A stretch of 64,000 nt of DNA from Helicobacter jaachi (GCF_000763135.2 NZ_JRPR02000004.1:62001-126000); one strand, 5' to 3'; shown: positions 1-9,440, numbered from the stretch's first letter. Program-made: numbers and translations. The notes: generated by a model not told the origin, from the letters alone.

Positions 1-1544
1 TCACGCGCAAAATTATCAATCACTTCTTGCTTATTTTTATCCTTGCCCGATGTGAAATACACAGATGTAAAATGCTTTTGCCAAAAGCCCAAACCCTCGC
101 TTAGTGAGAGATAATCTAAATGCTCGCTCTCCTCTACAAGCGGATAGACAATAATAGCCTGATTGCCCTTGCTTACTTCATTTTGCAAATGCGCAAACAT
201 TGCTTTAAAACCGCTTTTATCCACGATGCTTGTGCTAATATCTTTCTTAAAAGGCACATCACGAATAATACTTAAATCAACAAATTGCGCATTAATCATC
301 GCAAGCGTGCGCGGTATGGGCGTGGCGGAAAACTGCAGCACATGCGCTCTAGCGGTATTTTTAGCTGTATGCGATGTAGCGGCAAATAAATTTGGCAAGT
401 CCTCCTGCCCTATTTTTTCTAGCACATAGCGCTGATTTGTGCCAAAGCGGTGCTGCTCATCGCTCATAACAAGCGCTAGATTCTCTAAAGCAAACTCCCT
501 ATAAAGCAAAGCTTGCGTGCCGATGATAAAATGCGCTTGTTCAAAAGGCGTATCTTGCTTATTTTTCGCAGTGATGAGCGCGATATTTACAAATGAGGGC
601 AAAAGTAGCTTTGCTTGCTCATAAAGCTGGGTGGCGAGTATGGTCGTTGGCGCCATAAGTATGCTTGTATGCGGGTAGGCTAACATCACTGCGCATAAAA
701 TAACAATGGTTTTTCCACAGCCCACATCGCCCATAATAAGCCGCTTTGCCGCATTTACAGAATCTAAATCATGCGCAATATCCTTAATCGCGCCCTTTTG
801 CCCATCGGTTAGCGCAAAAGGCAAGGATTGAATAAAAGATGAAATATCATTATGGCAGCGATACTTTGCTGGAAAATAGCGCTTTTTGCGCGATAATAAT
901 GCCAAATAGCGATAGATTTCGACAAATTTAAGCGCATTAAGATGTGTTGGGGGCAGGGCATTATGCGCGCTATAGGCTTCTATAAAAGAAGGAGTTGGCA
1001 CAAAAATATCACATATTTTTTGCGCTATATGCGTAGGAATGCCATATTGTGTGAGATTTTCTAGTGTAACAAGCGCGCTGCATAACTCCTGCATAGATTT
1101 GTGATTTAGGACTGTGGTTTTAAAATGCGCTACAATAGTATTAATCTCCTGCACGACCTTTGGTTGCATTATCACATAGCCAAACTGCCCTACATCAAGC
1201 TTGCCCTGAATATAAAGTATAGAATCTAGCGTGTAAATTTTCTTATGAAATGGCTTAGCGTGGAAAATTATCATTTCTAGATTCTCATTAAAATCACACA
1301 TAAAGGCATAAACTTTTAATCTCGCATTTTTGCCAAAACCTAGCGGCTGCACATTGCTAATACGCACTTTTAGCGTGATAGACTGCTTTGGAATGAGCGT
1401 GCTTGAAAGCGTGGTATTAGTGTAGGATTTAGGCACATGGGCTAGCATAAAGCTTAAGAGGTTTGTTACTTTAAGCTTTTTTATGCGCGCTTGATTTGTG
1501 GGGCTAAGGGTGGAGTAAATGTGATGAAAAAGCGTATCATTCAT
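1..1544 (-). CDS. recG: ATP-dependent DNA helicase RecG (partial, 3' end outside window)
   Basis: RecG remodels stalled replication forks and recombination intermediates. About 514 codons are visible and the C-terminus runs off the window. The N-terminal half is the wedge/OB region (RISNVQPLGFGKNARLKVYAF near residue 60). Helicase motifs follow in order: Walker A GDVGCGKT near residue 268, the DEQH box (SDEQHRFGTNQR) near 360, and motif III SATPIPRTLAM near 403. The ATG at 1544 begins MNDTLFHH and lies 7 nt after the gapA stop, so the two genes are probably cotranscribed and translationally coupled. No clear Shine-Dalgarno is present. The stretch AATSHTAKNTARAH between motifs II and III looks longer than in the RecG proteins I recall, but it stays in frame. 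Confidence 0.93.
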   Translation of the reverse strand, partial: MNDTLFHHIYSTLSPTNQARIKKLKVTNLLSFMLAHVPKSYTNTTLSSTLIPKQSITLKVRISNVQPLGFGKNARLKVYAFMCDFNENLEMIIFHAKPFHKKIYTLDSILYIQGKLDVGQFGYVIMQPKVVQEINTIVAHFKTTVLNHKSMQELCSALVTLENLTQYGIPTHIAQKICDIFVPTPSFIEAYSAHNALPPTHLNALKFVEIYRYLALLSRKKRYFPAKYRCHNDISSFIQSLPFALTDGQKGAIKDIAHDLDSVNAAKRLIMGDVGCGKTIVILCAVMLAYPHTSILMAPTTILATQLYEQAKLLLPSFVNIALITAKNKQDTPFEQAHFIIGTQALLYREFALENLALVMSDEQHRFGTNQRYVLEKIGQEDLPNLFAATSHTAKNTARAHVLQFSATPIPRTLAMINAQFVDLSIIRDVPFKKDISTSIVDKSGFKAMFAHLQNEVSKGNQAIIVYPLVEESEHLDYLSLSEGLGFWQKHFTSVYFTSGKDKNKQEVIDNFAR

Positions 1545-1551
1545 AAGTCAT

Positions 1552-2577
1552 TTATAAGGAGCAAAAACGCACCATATCAAGCATACGATTAGCATAACCC
1601 CATTCATTATCGCACCATGCCATTATGCGCACCATTTTATCGCTCACCATATAGGTTAAATCTGGCACAAATACTACGCTATGTGGATTGCCGATAAAAT
1701 CACTGCTTACGCCATAATCCCTATCGATACCAATAATGCCACGCATAGTATGCTCACTCTCGTGGATAATACGCTTATTTATGGCTTGTGCGTTTGCTTG
1801 GCGCGATAACACAAAGCTTATATCAAGTAACAATACATTTGAAACCGGCACACGCACGCTATGCCCACCTACTTTGCCTTGCAAAGATGGTAGCAGTCTT
1901 AAAAGCGCGCTTGTAGCGCCTGTACTGGTGGGAATGATATTTTGTGCAGCAGCGCGCGAGCGGCGCTTATCGTGTGGATAAACGCTATCAAGCAAAGATT
2001 GCTCATTAGTATAACTATGCGTAATGCAAAAACTGGCTAAATCAATGCCAAAATGCTCATCAATAATCTTGCAAAGTGGCGCGAGTGCGTTTGCCGTGCA
2101 AGAGGCGTTTGAAAAAATAGGCTCGTTATTATAAAGTGTGTGATTAACGCCAAGGGCAAACATAGGCATATTATCTTGTGGCGCAGCGGAGAGAATGACT
2201 TTTTTAATGCCCTTTTGGCAATGATGTTCAAGAGAATGCATATCCAAAAACTGCCCGCTAGATTCTATAACTATATCCGCGCCAAAGGTGCTAAAATCAA
2301 GCTCGCTTGGTGTGGCGCAATTAAGCGTAGGTATGGGAGGGAGGGGGCTATCCTTGATAAAGAGTGTATTTTGCGCATGTGTAACCTCATAGGGCAAAGC
2401 GCCATGTGTAGTATCATGCGCTAAAAGATAACTTAGAATCTGCCAATCATTAATATCATTAATGGCTACGATGTTTATATGTTTCATATCTTCTCTTAAG
2501 GCTTCTTGCTGTGCCAAAAGGGCGCGCAAAATACTTCTGCCGATACGCCCAAAGCCATTAATTGCAATATTTATCAT
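1552..2577 (-). CDS. gapA: Glyceraldehyde-3-phosphate dehydrogenase
   Basis: NAD(P)-dependent GAPDH of glycolysis/gluconeogenesis, cytosolic, 341 residues, near the normal family length. The N-terminus INGFGRIGRSILRA is the Rossmann dinucleotide-binding motif. The catalytic cysteine is in SNASCTANALAP near residue 160 (usual form ASCTTN, here with Ala for the second Thr). Family signatures IIPTSTGAT, LQGKVGGHSVRVPV and WCDNEWGYANRMLDM follow in order. The start has AAGGGATAAG just before ATG. Helicobacters rarely use sugars, so a gluconeogenic role is likely. It is upstream of recG in the same direction. Confidence 0.96.
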   Translation of the reverse strand: MINIAINGFGRIGRSILRALLAQQEALREDMKHINIVAINDINDWQILSYLLAHDTTHGALPYEVTHAQNTLFIKDSPLPPIPTLNCATPSELDFSTFGADIVIESSGQFLDMHSLEHHCQKGIKKVILSAAPQDNMPMFALGVNHTLYNNEPIFSNASCTANALAPLCKIIDEHFGIDLASFCITHSYTNEQSLLDSVYPHDKRRSRAAAQNIIPTSTGATSALLRLLPSLQGKVGGHSVRVPVSNVLLLDISFVLSRQANAQAINKRIIHESEHTMRGIIGIDRDYGVSSDFIGNPHSVVFVPDLTYMVSDKMVRIMAWCDNEWGYANRMLDMVRFCSL

Positions 2578-2656
2578 CTTATCCCTTGATATTTACAGAA
2601 TCTAATGGAGCGTGATTGTAGCATATTTGCGCCAAATGATTGCGTTTTTATTTGAT

Positions 2657-2683
2657 TTGACATATAAAAAACTATGCTACAAT
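2657..2683 (+). promoter_or_regulatory. Sigma70-type promoter for ccoS
   Basis: TTGACA at 2657-2662 and TACAAT at 2678-2683 (15-nt spacer) precede ccoS. The position, about 35 nt upstream of the ATG, fits. The spacing is slightly short, so this is a prediction. Confidence 0.5.
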
Positions 2684-2717
2684 GTCCCCACTTCATCATT
2701 GCGCAAAGGCTTATTTT

Positions 2718-2933
2718 ATGAACACCGAAATCATAGCAATTATGCTTGGCGTGTCTATTGTGCTGGGATTATTTGGATTGCTTGCGTTTATATGGGGATT
2801 AAAAAATGGGCAATTTGATGATGCAAATAAAATGATGCAGGGTGTGCTTTTTGATTCTGTGGAGGATTTAAATCTTGCAGCAAAGAAAAGCCCGAAGGAG
2901 AAAAAAAGCAAACATTCAACAAAGGAGCGGTAA
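2718..2933 (+). CDS. ccoS: cbb3-type cytochrome oxidase assembly protein CcoS
   Basis: A 71-residue single-pass membrane protein needed for maturation of the cbb3 terminal oxidase. Residues 5-27 form one hydrophobic helix (IIAIMLGVSIVLGLFGLLAF). The family signature W-GLKNGQFDD with GVLFDSVEDL follows, then a basic tail. The ATG at 2718 was chosen over an upstream possibility because AAAGGC lies 7-13 nt before it and the family begins MNTE. The stop is immediately followed by the ATG of the next gene, so the two form a tight operon. Confidence 0.9.
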   Translation: MNTEIIAIMLGVSIVLGLFGLLAFIWGLKNGQFDDANKMMQGVLFDSVEDLNLAAKKSPKEKKSKHSTKER

Positions 2934-3896
2934 ATGAGCAAGGTGTATGATGTATGTGTGGTGGGTTGCGGTCCTGCTGGGATAAGTGTAGGCATAGAAT
3001 CTTTAGCCAATCATTTAAGTGTCATTGTGCTTGAAAAGGGTGAGGCGCACAATATGAGTATTCGTAAATTCTACAAAGAGGGAAAACGCGTTGATAAAGA
3101 CTACAAAGGGCATGTGGTAGAACTCTGTGGCAAAATTGATTTTAAAGATGGCACAAGGGAAAGCACTTTAGATTTTTTTAGCGGGCTGCTTACTCCGCTT
3201 GAAGTGCTTTATAATAGCGATGTAGAATCTATTACTAAAAGCGAAGAGGGCTTTAGCGTTAATACGACAGACAATCGCAGCTTTAAGGCTAGATTTGTGG
3301 TTATTGGTATTGGCAAAATGGGACAGCCTAACAAACCTAGCTATCCCCTGCCCTCAAGTGTGAGAAAGCAGATTAATTTTAACGCCAATGATGCAAAAAG
3401 TTGTGAAAAAATCCTTGTAGTAGGCGGGGGCAATTCAGCAGTAGAATACGCCTATGATTTAGCCCAAAGTGCTAAAGATGGCGGCAGTGTAACGCTTAAT
3501 TACCGCCGCAAAGAGTTTAATCGCATTAATGATACAAATGCCCACGCGCTAGATTCTGCACTGCAAGCAGGAAAGATTATCCCAAAATTTGGCATTGATA
3601 TTAATGGGCTAAGCGATGATAATGGCAAAGTAGGCGTGGAGTTTAGCGATGGAAGTAGTGAGAGCTTTGATAGGGTAATTTATGCTATTGGCGGGGCTTC
3701 TCCTGTTGATTTTTTTTAAAAATGCGGAATTAAACTCGATGAAAAGGGTGTGCCGCTCACTTCTAATGTGTGGGAAAGCAATGTGAAAAATATCTTTGTA
3801 GCAGGTGATATCGCGTTAAAAAGCGGTGGCTCAATTGCAGCTGGCATCAAGCATGGCTATGAGATTGTGCAAGAAATTATAAAGCGCGCAAAATAA
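2934..3896 (+). pseudogene. TrxR-like NAD(P)/FAD flavoprotein, interrupted by an in-frame TAA at codon 262
   Basis: A thioredoxin-reductase-fold flavoprotein resembling the second TrxR homologue of H. pylori (HP1164 type) and YpdA-like reductases. FAD-binding GCGPAG is at residues 12-17, NAD(P)-binding VVGGGNSAVEYAYDL near 160, and the C-terminal FAD contact NIFVAGDIAL near 288. There is no CxxC redox pair, as in that subgroup. The frame is open from the ATG at 2934 to TAA at 3717-3719, then continues in the same frame without a shift (KCGIKLDEKGVPL to EIIKRAK) to TAA at 3894-3896, giving the expected length of about 320 residues. A single A-to-T change (AAA to TAA) at the junction of a T run and an A run explains it. 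It may be a real nonsense mutation or a sequencing/assembly error. The truncated product lacks the final FAD-binding segment. Confidence 0.85.
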
Positions 3897-3958
3897 CTGC
3901 TTTTGCTGTAATAAATTACTCTCAAGCAGGCTTGCGAGTATGTTTGCACGCCTGCGTA

Positions 3959-4777
3959 TTATTTCATACCAGTGCTTGCAATACCTTGCATAAAGTATTT
4001 TTGCGCAAAAAGATAAGCTACAATAAGAGGCAGCACGATAATAGTAGCAGCCGCCATAAGTGCGCCATAAGTGCTTCCCGCTTCATTATTTCTAAACGCC
4101 ACCACACCTAGTGTGGGTGTAAATAACTCTGTAGAACTTAGCACAATAAGCGGCCAAAAGTAGTCGTTCCAATGCGCGACAATAGAAAAAATGGCAAATG
4201 AAATAATAGCAGGAATGGTCGTTGGCAAAATGATTTTCCACACGATGCCATACTCGCTAAATCCATCAATCTTTGCTGCATGAATTAAATCATCAGGTAT
4301 GCCATTAATAAACTGCCGCATAAGAAAAATACCAAACACAGAAATCGTATAAGGCGCAATAAGCCCCATATATGAATCTAAAAAGCCAAATTTATACATT
4401 AAAAGATACAAAGGCACACAAATGGCTTGCGCAGGGATAAGCAAGCAGCAAACAATCATCACTAAAATAAAATTGCGCCCCCAAAATTTATGCTTTGATA
4501 GCGCATACGCACACGGATAGGCAATAAGAATCTGCAAAAGCAAAATGCTTAGCGTTACAAACACACCATTAATCAAAAATCTTAAAAGTGGCGTATCAGT
4601 AAAAGCCTGCGTATAATTTTGCAGGGCATACCATTGTGTAGGGAAAAACGCAAGGGTATTAGAAAAGATTTCAGATTCTGGCTTAAGACTAGTAAGCACC
4701 ATCCACAAAAATGGGAAGAAAAACACGCTGCCAATGCCAATTAGCACAATATGCCGAAAAATACTAAAAGCACTCAT
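3959..4777 (-). CDS. Carbohydrate ABC transporter permease, MalG/UgpE family
   Basis: Inner-membrane permease of a CUT1-type importer, 272 residues with six hydrophobic helices. The EAA loop that contacts the ATPase is IPDDLIHAAKIDGFSEYGIVWKIILPTTIPA near residue 170. The N-terminal FPFLWMVLTSLKPESEIF is typical of the MalG subfamily. It shares one nucleotide with the preceding permease (TAATG), so it is the last gene of a three-gene operon. The substrate cannot be read from the sequence. No binding-protein gene lies beside it. Confidence 0.9.
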   Translation of the reverse strand: MSAFSIFRHIVLIGIGSVFFFPFLWMVLTSLKPESEIFSNTLAFFPTQWYALQNYTQAFTDTPLLRFLINGVFVTLSILLLQILIAYPCAYALSKHKFWGRNFILVMIVCCLLIPAQAICVPLYLLMYKFGFLDSYMGLIAPYTISVFGIFLMRQFINGIPDDLIHAAKIDGFSEYGIVWKIILPTTIPAIISFAIFSIVAHWNDYFWPLIVLSSTELFTPTLGVVAFRNNEAGSTYGALMAAATIIVLPLIVAYLFAQKYFMQGIASTGMK

Positions 4778-5640
4778 TAGTAATGCACCCTCTTATCTAA
4801 GAATTTGATTTTAATTAGTGTTAAAACCATAATAAAGAATAAAAACACCACCGAAATAGCCGCCGCATAGCTCGTCCTAAAGAACATAAACGCCTCTTGA
4901 TAAATAGTGAAAAGCATCACATCGCTCGCATGGTTTGGACCGCCAAGCGTGAGGACTGAAACAGTATCAAAGACTTGAAACGCCTTAATTGAAGTGATAA
5001 TCACCACAAAAAGCAGCATAGGACCAAGTAAAGGCCAAGTGATTAGGCGAAACTGCGCAAAGCCCTCTATGCCATCAATCTTAGCCGCATCATATAGATG
5101 AGAGGGGATTGCCATAAGCCCTGCGGTAAAAAGCACCATGTTATAGCCTAACTGCTGCCAAATCCCAATGCCAGCTAGCACATAAAGCACGGTATCGCGG
5201 TTTGCTAGCCAGTTTGAACCCTGCACGCCAAAAAGGGCTAAAATTTTATTTAAAATCCCAATATCAGGGTGCAAAATATACTCCCACACAATACTCATAG
5301 CAATCAAAGTCGCCATAACGGGCAAGAAAAATACTGTGCGATAAAATGCCTTCCCACTTGCCCTAGATTCTATAAGTAAGGCTATAAACAGCCCACCTAG
5401 CACCGAGATAGGCAGCACTAAGCCCACATAAATCAAAGTATTTTTAAGCGAAGTAAAAAACACATCATCTTTAAACATCGCCACATAATTATCAAATCCT
5501 ATGAACTTAAAATCCGTATTCCCTAGCTGCCAATCTGTAAAGCTTAGCACCACCACGCTAAGAATTGGCAAAATCAAAAAAAGCATCATTAAAATAAAAG
5601 CCGGAGAGACAAAACAAAAGGTACTCAAAGTCTTTTTCAT
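4777..5640 (-). CDS. Carbohydrate ABC transporter permease, MalF/UgpA family
   Basis: Second permease of the importer, 287 residues. It has an N-terminal helix, a DNYVAMFKDDVFFTSLKNTLIY segment typical of MalF/UgpA permeases, and the EAA loop IPSHLYDAAKIDGIEGFAQFRLITWPLLGP near residue 180. FLTLGGPNHASDVMLFTIYQEAF near 235 is also characteristic of UgpA-like proteins. It begins 9 nt after the ATPase gene and is coupled to the downstream permease. UgpA-like relatives carry glycerol-3-phosphate or oligosaccharides, but this is only a family resemblance. Confidence 0.9.
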   Translation of the reverse strand: MKKTLSTFCFVSPAFILMMLFLILPILSVVVLSFTDWQLGNTDFKFIGFDNYVAMFKDDVFFTSLKNTLIYVGLVLPISVLGGLFIALLIESRASGKAFYRTVFFLPVMATLIAMSIVWEYILHPDIGILNKILALFGVQGSNWLANRDTVLYVLAGIGIWQQLGYNMVLFTAGLMAIPSHLYDAAKIDGIEGFAQFRLITWPLLGPMLLFVVIITSIKAFQVFDTVSVLTLGGPNHASDVMLFTIYQEAFMFFRTSYAAAISVVFLFFIMVLTLIKIKFLDKRVHY

Positions 5641-5649
5641 AGCTTATTC

Positions 5650-6951
5650 CTATGCTTTTGCGAAATTTTTCTGCACGATAGAATCTAGCTCATTGCTGTA
5701 TAAATTTGCAGAAGCTAGCGCGTTATTGTCGCTACTTTTTGCAGCACTACCCTTTGGAGTGTGAGTAGCAGAGCCTGCGGAGCTTAAGGGGACATTTGTC
5801 TTGCTAGATTCTGTAATGCTTGCTTTTTGCGGACTTATGGCGCTATCTCTTTGCCCTTGTAGATTAAAATACATAGCCTTGCTAAGGTTAAGCTCAATGC
5901 CTATAATTTCATCAAAATGGATTTGCTTGCCTGTATGGGCATTCACACTAATAATAAACTCCGCATTAGCAAAGAGCGGCACGATGTGGATTAAATATTC
6001 ATTCCCCATATTTTCAATCGTTTGCACCTTAGCCTTAAATGCGCTATTTGGATTAATGCTCACATCTTCTGGGCGGATAGCAAAAGTATGCGTAGCTCTA
6101 TAATTTTTAATCTTAGAATCCTCACTTAAATGCGCAATATCCGCACCAAATATCACCTCATCGCCCTGCACGCTTACAAGCGTAGTATTAATCGTTGGCG
6201 TGCCGATAAATTGTGCCACTTTTAGGTGATTTGGGTTATTATACATATTATCTGGCGTATCCACTTGCAGCAGCTGCCCATCGACCAAAAACGCTATACG
6301 CGTACTCATAGTCATTGCCTCTGTTTGGTCGTGTGTTACATAAATAAATGTCTTATTAAGCTCCCTGTGGAGATTAACTAGCTCACTACGCATATGCGCG
6401 CGCAGCTTCGCATCAAGATTTGAAAGCGGCTCGTCCATTAAAAACGCATTTGGATTGCGCGTCATCGCACGCCCCAAAGCCACTCTTTGACATTGCCCAC
6501 CGGAGAGCTGCTTTGGCTTAGATTCTAATAAATGCTCAATTTTTAGCTGCTTGGCTACTTGCAAGACTTTATCTTGAATTTGCTTTTGATACGCTCTAGC
6601 CCCTGCATTATAGAATCTGGCAAAAGGCAATTTGTAGCTAAATTTTGCGCGAGCATTCAAAGGCGCGGCAAGATTTTGTGCGACATTAAAGTGAGGATAG
6701 AGCGCATAGCTTTGAAACACCATAGCAAAATCCCTATCTTTGGGCGCGGTGTGAGAGATGTCTTTATCATTTTTTAGAATCTGCCCGCTGCTTTTTTCTT
6801 CTAAGCCGGCTATGATGCGCAAAAGCGTTGATTTACCGCTACCACTTTCGCCAACTAGTGTGAGAAACTCGCCTTGTTTAATATCCAAATTGATATTTTT
6901 AAGTATCTGCTTGCTGCCATAATTTTTGACAAGATTAACAATCCGTAACAA
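5650..6951 (-). CDS. ABC transporter ATP-binding protein, MalK/UgpC/MsmX type, with C-terminal extension
   Basis: The ATPase of the CUT1 importer. Walker A GESGSGKST is near residue 36, the Q-loop is in MVFQSYALYPHF, the signature is LSGGQCQRVALGRA, Walker B is FLMDEPLSNLDAKLR and the H-loop is YVTHDQTEAMT. A TOBE/MOP regulatory domain follows to about residue 360. The protein is 433 residues, some 60-70 longer than usual. The extra tail is rich in Ser, Ala and Lys, looks disordered, and contains two copies of the window's AGAATCT-type motif. An insertion of about 15 residues also sits before the signature motif. The start is TTG at 6951 with GGAG 6 nt upstream. Confidence 0.9.
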   Translation of the reverse strand: MLRIVNLVKNYGSKQILKNINLDIKQGEFLTLVGESGSGKSTLLRIIAGLEEKSSGQILKNDKDISHTAPKDRDFAMVFQSYALYPHFNVAQNLAAPLNARAKFSYKLPFARFYNAGARAYQKQIQDKVLQVAKQLKIEHLLESKPKQLSGGQCQRVALGRAMTRNPNAFLMDEPLSNLDAKLRAHMRSELVNLHRELNKTFIYVTHDQTEAMTMSTRIAFLVDGQLLQVDTPDNMYNNPNHLKVAQFIGTPTINTTLVSVQGDEVIFGADIAHLSEDSKIKNYRATHTFAIRPEDVSINPNSAFKAKVQTIENMGNEYLIHIVPLFANAEFIISVNAHTGKQIHFDEIIGIELNLSKAMYFNLQGQRDSAISPQKASITESSKTNVPLSSAGSATHTPKGSAAKSSDNNALASANLYSNELDSIVQKNFAKA

Positions 6952-7064
6952 AATTCGCTCCTCTTTGCAGTTTGTTTCTTAGGAGCGAATGTTAGGGCGT
7001 ATGTGTAAAATATAAAGGATTATTTTTTAAAATGAAAGTAAAAAACCTGCTAAAAATATAGAAT

Positions 7065-8372
7065 CTACATCTTATAAATCACGGTAAAAATCGTTAAAAG
7101 CCCTGTGATAAATACAAATAAATCTAGGGCAGGATTTTTAAATTGCTTCATTTTGGATACGCTATAAATAGCAATAATAGGCATAAGGAATAAAATCGCT
7201 GCAATAATTGGGCCACCTAAATCCTCAATAAAGCCTAGCACGCTTGGATTGACATACGCAGTAATGAGCATAATCACATACATCACACCTGTGCAAACTA
7301 CAGCAATCACCTTAAGATTTGGCGTAAATCCCGCAATCTTGCAGCATTTTCGCACAATGCCATACGCCCCCTCGCGCGCACCAAAATAATGCCCAAAAAA
7401 CGAACTCGCAATGGCTAAAAACGCAATCAAAGGACCGCCATAAGAAATGATAGGATTATCTAATTTATTGGCAAAATACGACAGGACTGGGATATTTTGC
7501 GCCCTTGCTTCTGCTAGCTCGCTAGGGGTGAGTGAAAGCACGCAAGAAAATACAAAAAACATCACAAAAAATAGCAGCATAGCAGAAGTGCGCAATAAAA
7601 TTTGATTAGTTTTTGCATTAGCATTTTTGCCATAGTGGCGCTTAACGCTTAGTGAAAATGTAGAGATTGCAGGTGAGTGATTAAAAGAAAAAACAAGCAC
7701 AGGCAGAGTGAGCCAAACAATAGTCAAAAATTCTTTTGTGTGCGGCACGATAGTGAAGCTTTCAAGCCGCCATTGTGGGATAAGATAGAGCGAAAATAAA
7801 AACAAAATGCCACAGAGCGGATACACCAGCCATTCACATACCTTTGTAATAAGCTCCTCACTAAAGAGCATAATAATCATAAAAACGCTCACGCCAATAA
7901 ACACCAAAATCCCCCGCCACAAAGGCAGTAAAGAAGCTGTGTTATCATGGACTTGATATATGCTTTGAATAAAGTGTGCTACACCGCTATGCTCGCTAAA
8001 AAGCGGCAAAAGCTGATTATAAATAAAACTTTCAAAAGTATTTGTAATCCCCACACAATACGCCAAACAAATAGGAAAAATGGCAAAAAAATACAAAATG
8101 GAGATAAACACACTCACATTACGACCAAAATACTCCTCTGCGGCGTGCGTGATGTCTTTGTCATTCCCACTTGCCTGACACACAAAGCGGCTAAGCGCGC
8201 GGTGGCTTAAATACACCATAGGGAATATAATAATGCTCATCACCACCACAGGCCAAAATCCCCCGCCTCCAGCCCTAATTGGCAAATACAAAATCCCAGC
8301 GCCCACAGCCGTGCCAAAGAGTGAAAGCGTCCAGCGCGTATCAAACTTGCTCCATTTTGGTATATGTTGCAT
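7065..8372 (-). CDS. sdaC: Serine/threonine-type amino acid permease (HAAAP family, SdaC-like)
   Basis: An inner-membrane amino acid symporter of 435 residues with about eleven hydrophobic helices. The N-terminus KWSKFDTRWTLSLFGTAVGAG closely resembles SdaC of H. pylori, and GTAVGAGILYLPI is the family's unwound first helix. The start was placed at the ATG at 8372 because AAAGGAG lies 4 nt upstream. The longer reading from 8393 would put that site inside the gene. Serine is a major carbon and nitrogen source for this group, but no serine dehydratase is adjacent here. The specificity is inferred from similarity. Confidence 0.87.
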   Translation of the reverse strand: MQHIPKWSKFDTRWTLSLFGTAVGAGILYLPIRAGGGGFWPVVVMSIIIFPMVYLSHRALSRFVCQASGNDKDITHAAEEYFGRNVSVFISILYFFAIFPICLAYCVGITNTFESFIYNQLLPLFSEHSGVAHFIQSIYQVHDNTASLLPLWRGILVFIGVSVFMIIMLFSEELITKVCEWLVYPLCGILFLFSLYLIPQWRLESFTIVPHTKEFLTIVWLTLPVLVFSFNHSPAISTFSLSVKRHYGKNANAKTNQILLRTSAMLLFFVMFFVFSCVLSLTPSELAEARAQNIPVLSYFANKLDNPIISYGGPLIAFLAIASSFFGHYFGAREGAYGIVRKCCKIAGFTPNLKVIAVVCTGVMYVIMLITAYVNPSVLGFIEDLGGPIIAAILFLMPIIAIYSVSKMKQFKNPALDLFVFITGLLTIFTVIYKM

Positions 8373-8436
8373 ACATCTCCTTTGTAAAAACATTTTTTGT
8401 CTATTCTATAGTATGAAGTGTTTGAAATACTTGAAA

Positions 8437-8458
8437 TTATAGAATCTAGATTCTATAA
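8437..8458. repeat. 22-bp perfect palindrome built of two AGAATCT motifs
   Basis: Two facing copies of TTATAGAATCT form a perfect palindrome between the lpxD stop and the sdaC start. It could act as a hairpin terminator for lpxD. There is no T run on either side, so termination is only a suggestion. Confidence 0.7.
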
Positions 8459-8462
8459 GGAC

Positions 8463-9440
8463 TCACTTCGAGGGGGATTTTTTGAGCATTCTGCGTAGAG
8501 AGACATAAAATTTCATCCATTCATCAAGCGGCATAAGCGGGTGTCCTCCCCATTTGGTATTTGGTGGCAAGTTTTTGCCCACAGCGCCGCGCCCAGCAAT
8601 TTGCACAAAATCGCCAATGTGTATATGCCCTCCTGTGCCAGCCTGCCCACCCATAATAACATTGCGTCCCGTGCTAGTTGAGCCAGCAAGCCCTACTTGT
8701 GAAACCAAAATGCTGTGTTCGCCTATGACGCAGTTATGCCCAACTTGAACTAAATTATCAATCTTAACGCCCTGTTTTATGCGCGTTTCACCAAACACAG
8801 CCCTATCAATAGCGTTATTTGCGCCAATTTCTACATCATCTTCTATCACCACGCAGCCATTATGCTCAATTTTAATATGCCTACCATCTTTGGTATGTGC
8901 ATAGCCAAAGCCATCACAGCCTATCACGCTGCCTGCGTGGATATTCACGCGATTGCCGATGATAGTGTTGCGATAAATCACCACATTTGGATAAATCTTG
9001 CAATGCTCGCCTATTTGGACATTATCGCCTATGACAACGCCGGGCATAATTACAGAATCTGCACCAATGCTTACATTTGCGCCCATACTTACATTTGTCG
9101 CCACACAAGCACTTGGAGATACTAAAGTATGAGTAGTGGGTGAAAAATCCCCTTGTGTGAATAGTTGAGAGAGCAGGGCAAAAGCAAGATGAGGGTTTTC
9201 AACCACAATGGGCTGAATATGCGCAGGCACCTTCTCAATTAAATGCGCGCGGATAAGCACCGCTCCAGCTTTAGAATCTGCTAGCTCATCTATATATTTG
9301 TCTTGGTCAATATAGCTTATGTCTGTGGCTTTAGCTTGTGTGAGTGGGGCGATTCCACTAAGTTCAAAATCCTTTTGCAAAGTGTTTTGTATGGTCAAAT
9401 AGCCCTCAAACGCTTGAGATAGGGCGGCTGAAAGTAGCAT
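8463..9440 (-). CDS. lpxD: UDP-3-O-(3-hydroxyacyl)glucosamine N-acyltransferase LpxD
   Basis: The third step of lipid A synthesis: transfer of a hydroxyacyl chain from ACP to the glucosamine amine. The 325 residues comprise an N-terminal uridine-binding domain (DISYIDQDKY, SKAGAVLIR, NPHLAFALL) and then a left-handed beta-helix of hexapeptide repeats from about residue 100 (SIGADSVIMPGVVIGDNVQIG). The catalytic histidine is probably in VQVGHNCVIG. The C-terminal helix WMKFYVSLRRMLKK fits LpxD. The ATG at 9440 has AAAAAGGA 5-6 nt upstream and was preferred to an upstream TTG. lpxK lies 3 kb away in the same window. Confidence 0.95.
   Translation of the reverse strand: MLLSAALSQAFEGYLTIQNTLQKDFELSGIAPLTQAKATDISYIDQDKYIDELADSKAGAVLIRAHLIEKVPAHIQPIVVENPHLAFALLSQLFTQGDFSPTTHTLVSPSACVATNVSMGANVSIGADSVIMPGVVIGDNVQIGEHCKIYPNVVIYRNTIIGNRVNIHAGSVIGCDGFGYAHTKDGRHIKIEHNGCVVIEDDVEIGANNAIDRAVFGETRIKQGVKIDNLVQVGHNCVIGEHSILVSQVGLAGSTSTGRNVIMGGQAGTGGHIHIGDFVQIAGRGAVGKNLPPNTKWGGHPLMPLDEWMKFYVSLRRMLKKSPSK

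Noticed and set aside
3717-3719. Recoding (selenocysteine or programmed readthrough) in the TrxR-like gene
   Set aside because: The codon is TAA, not TGA; there is no SECIS-like structure visible and the family uses Lys or a similar residue there.
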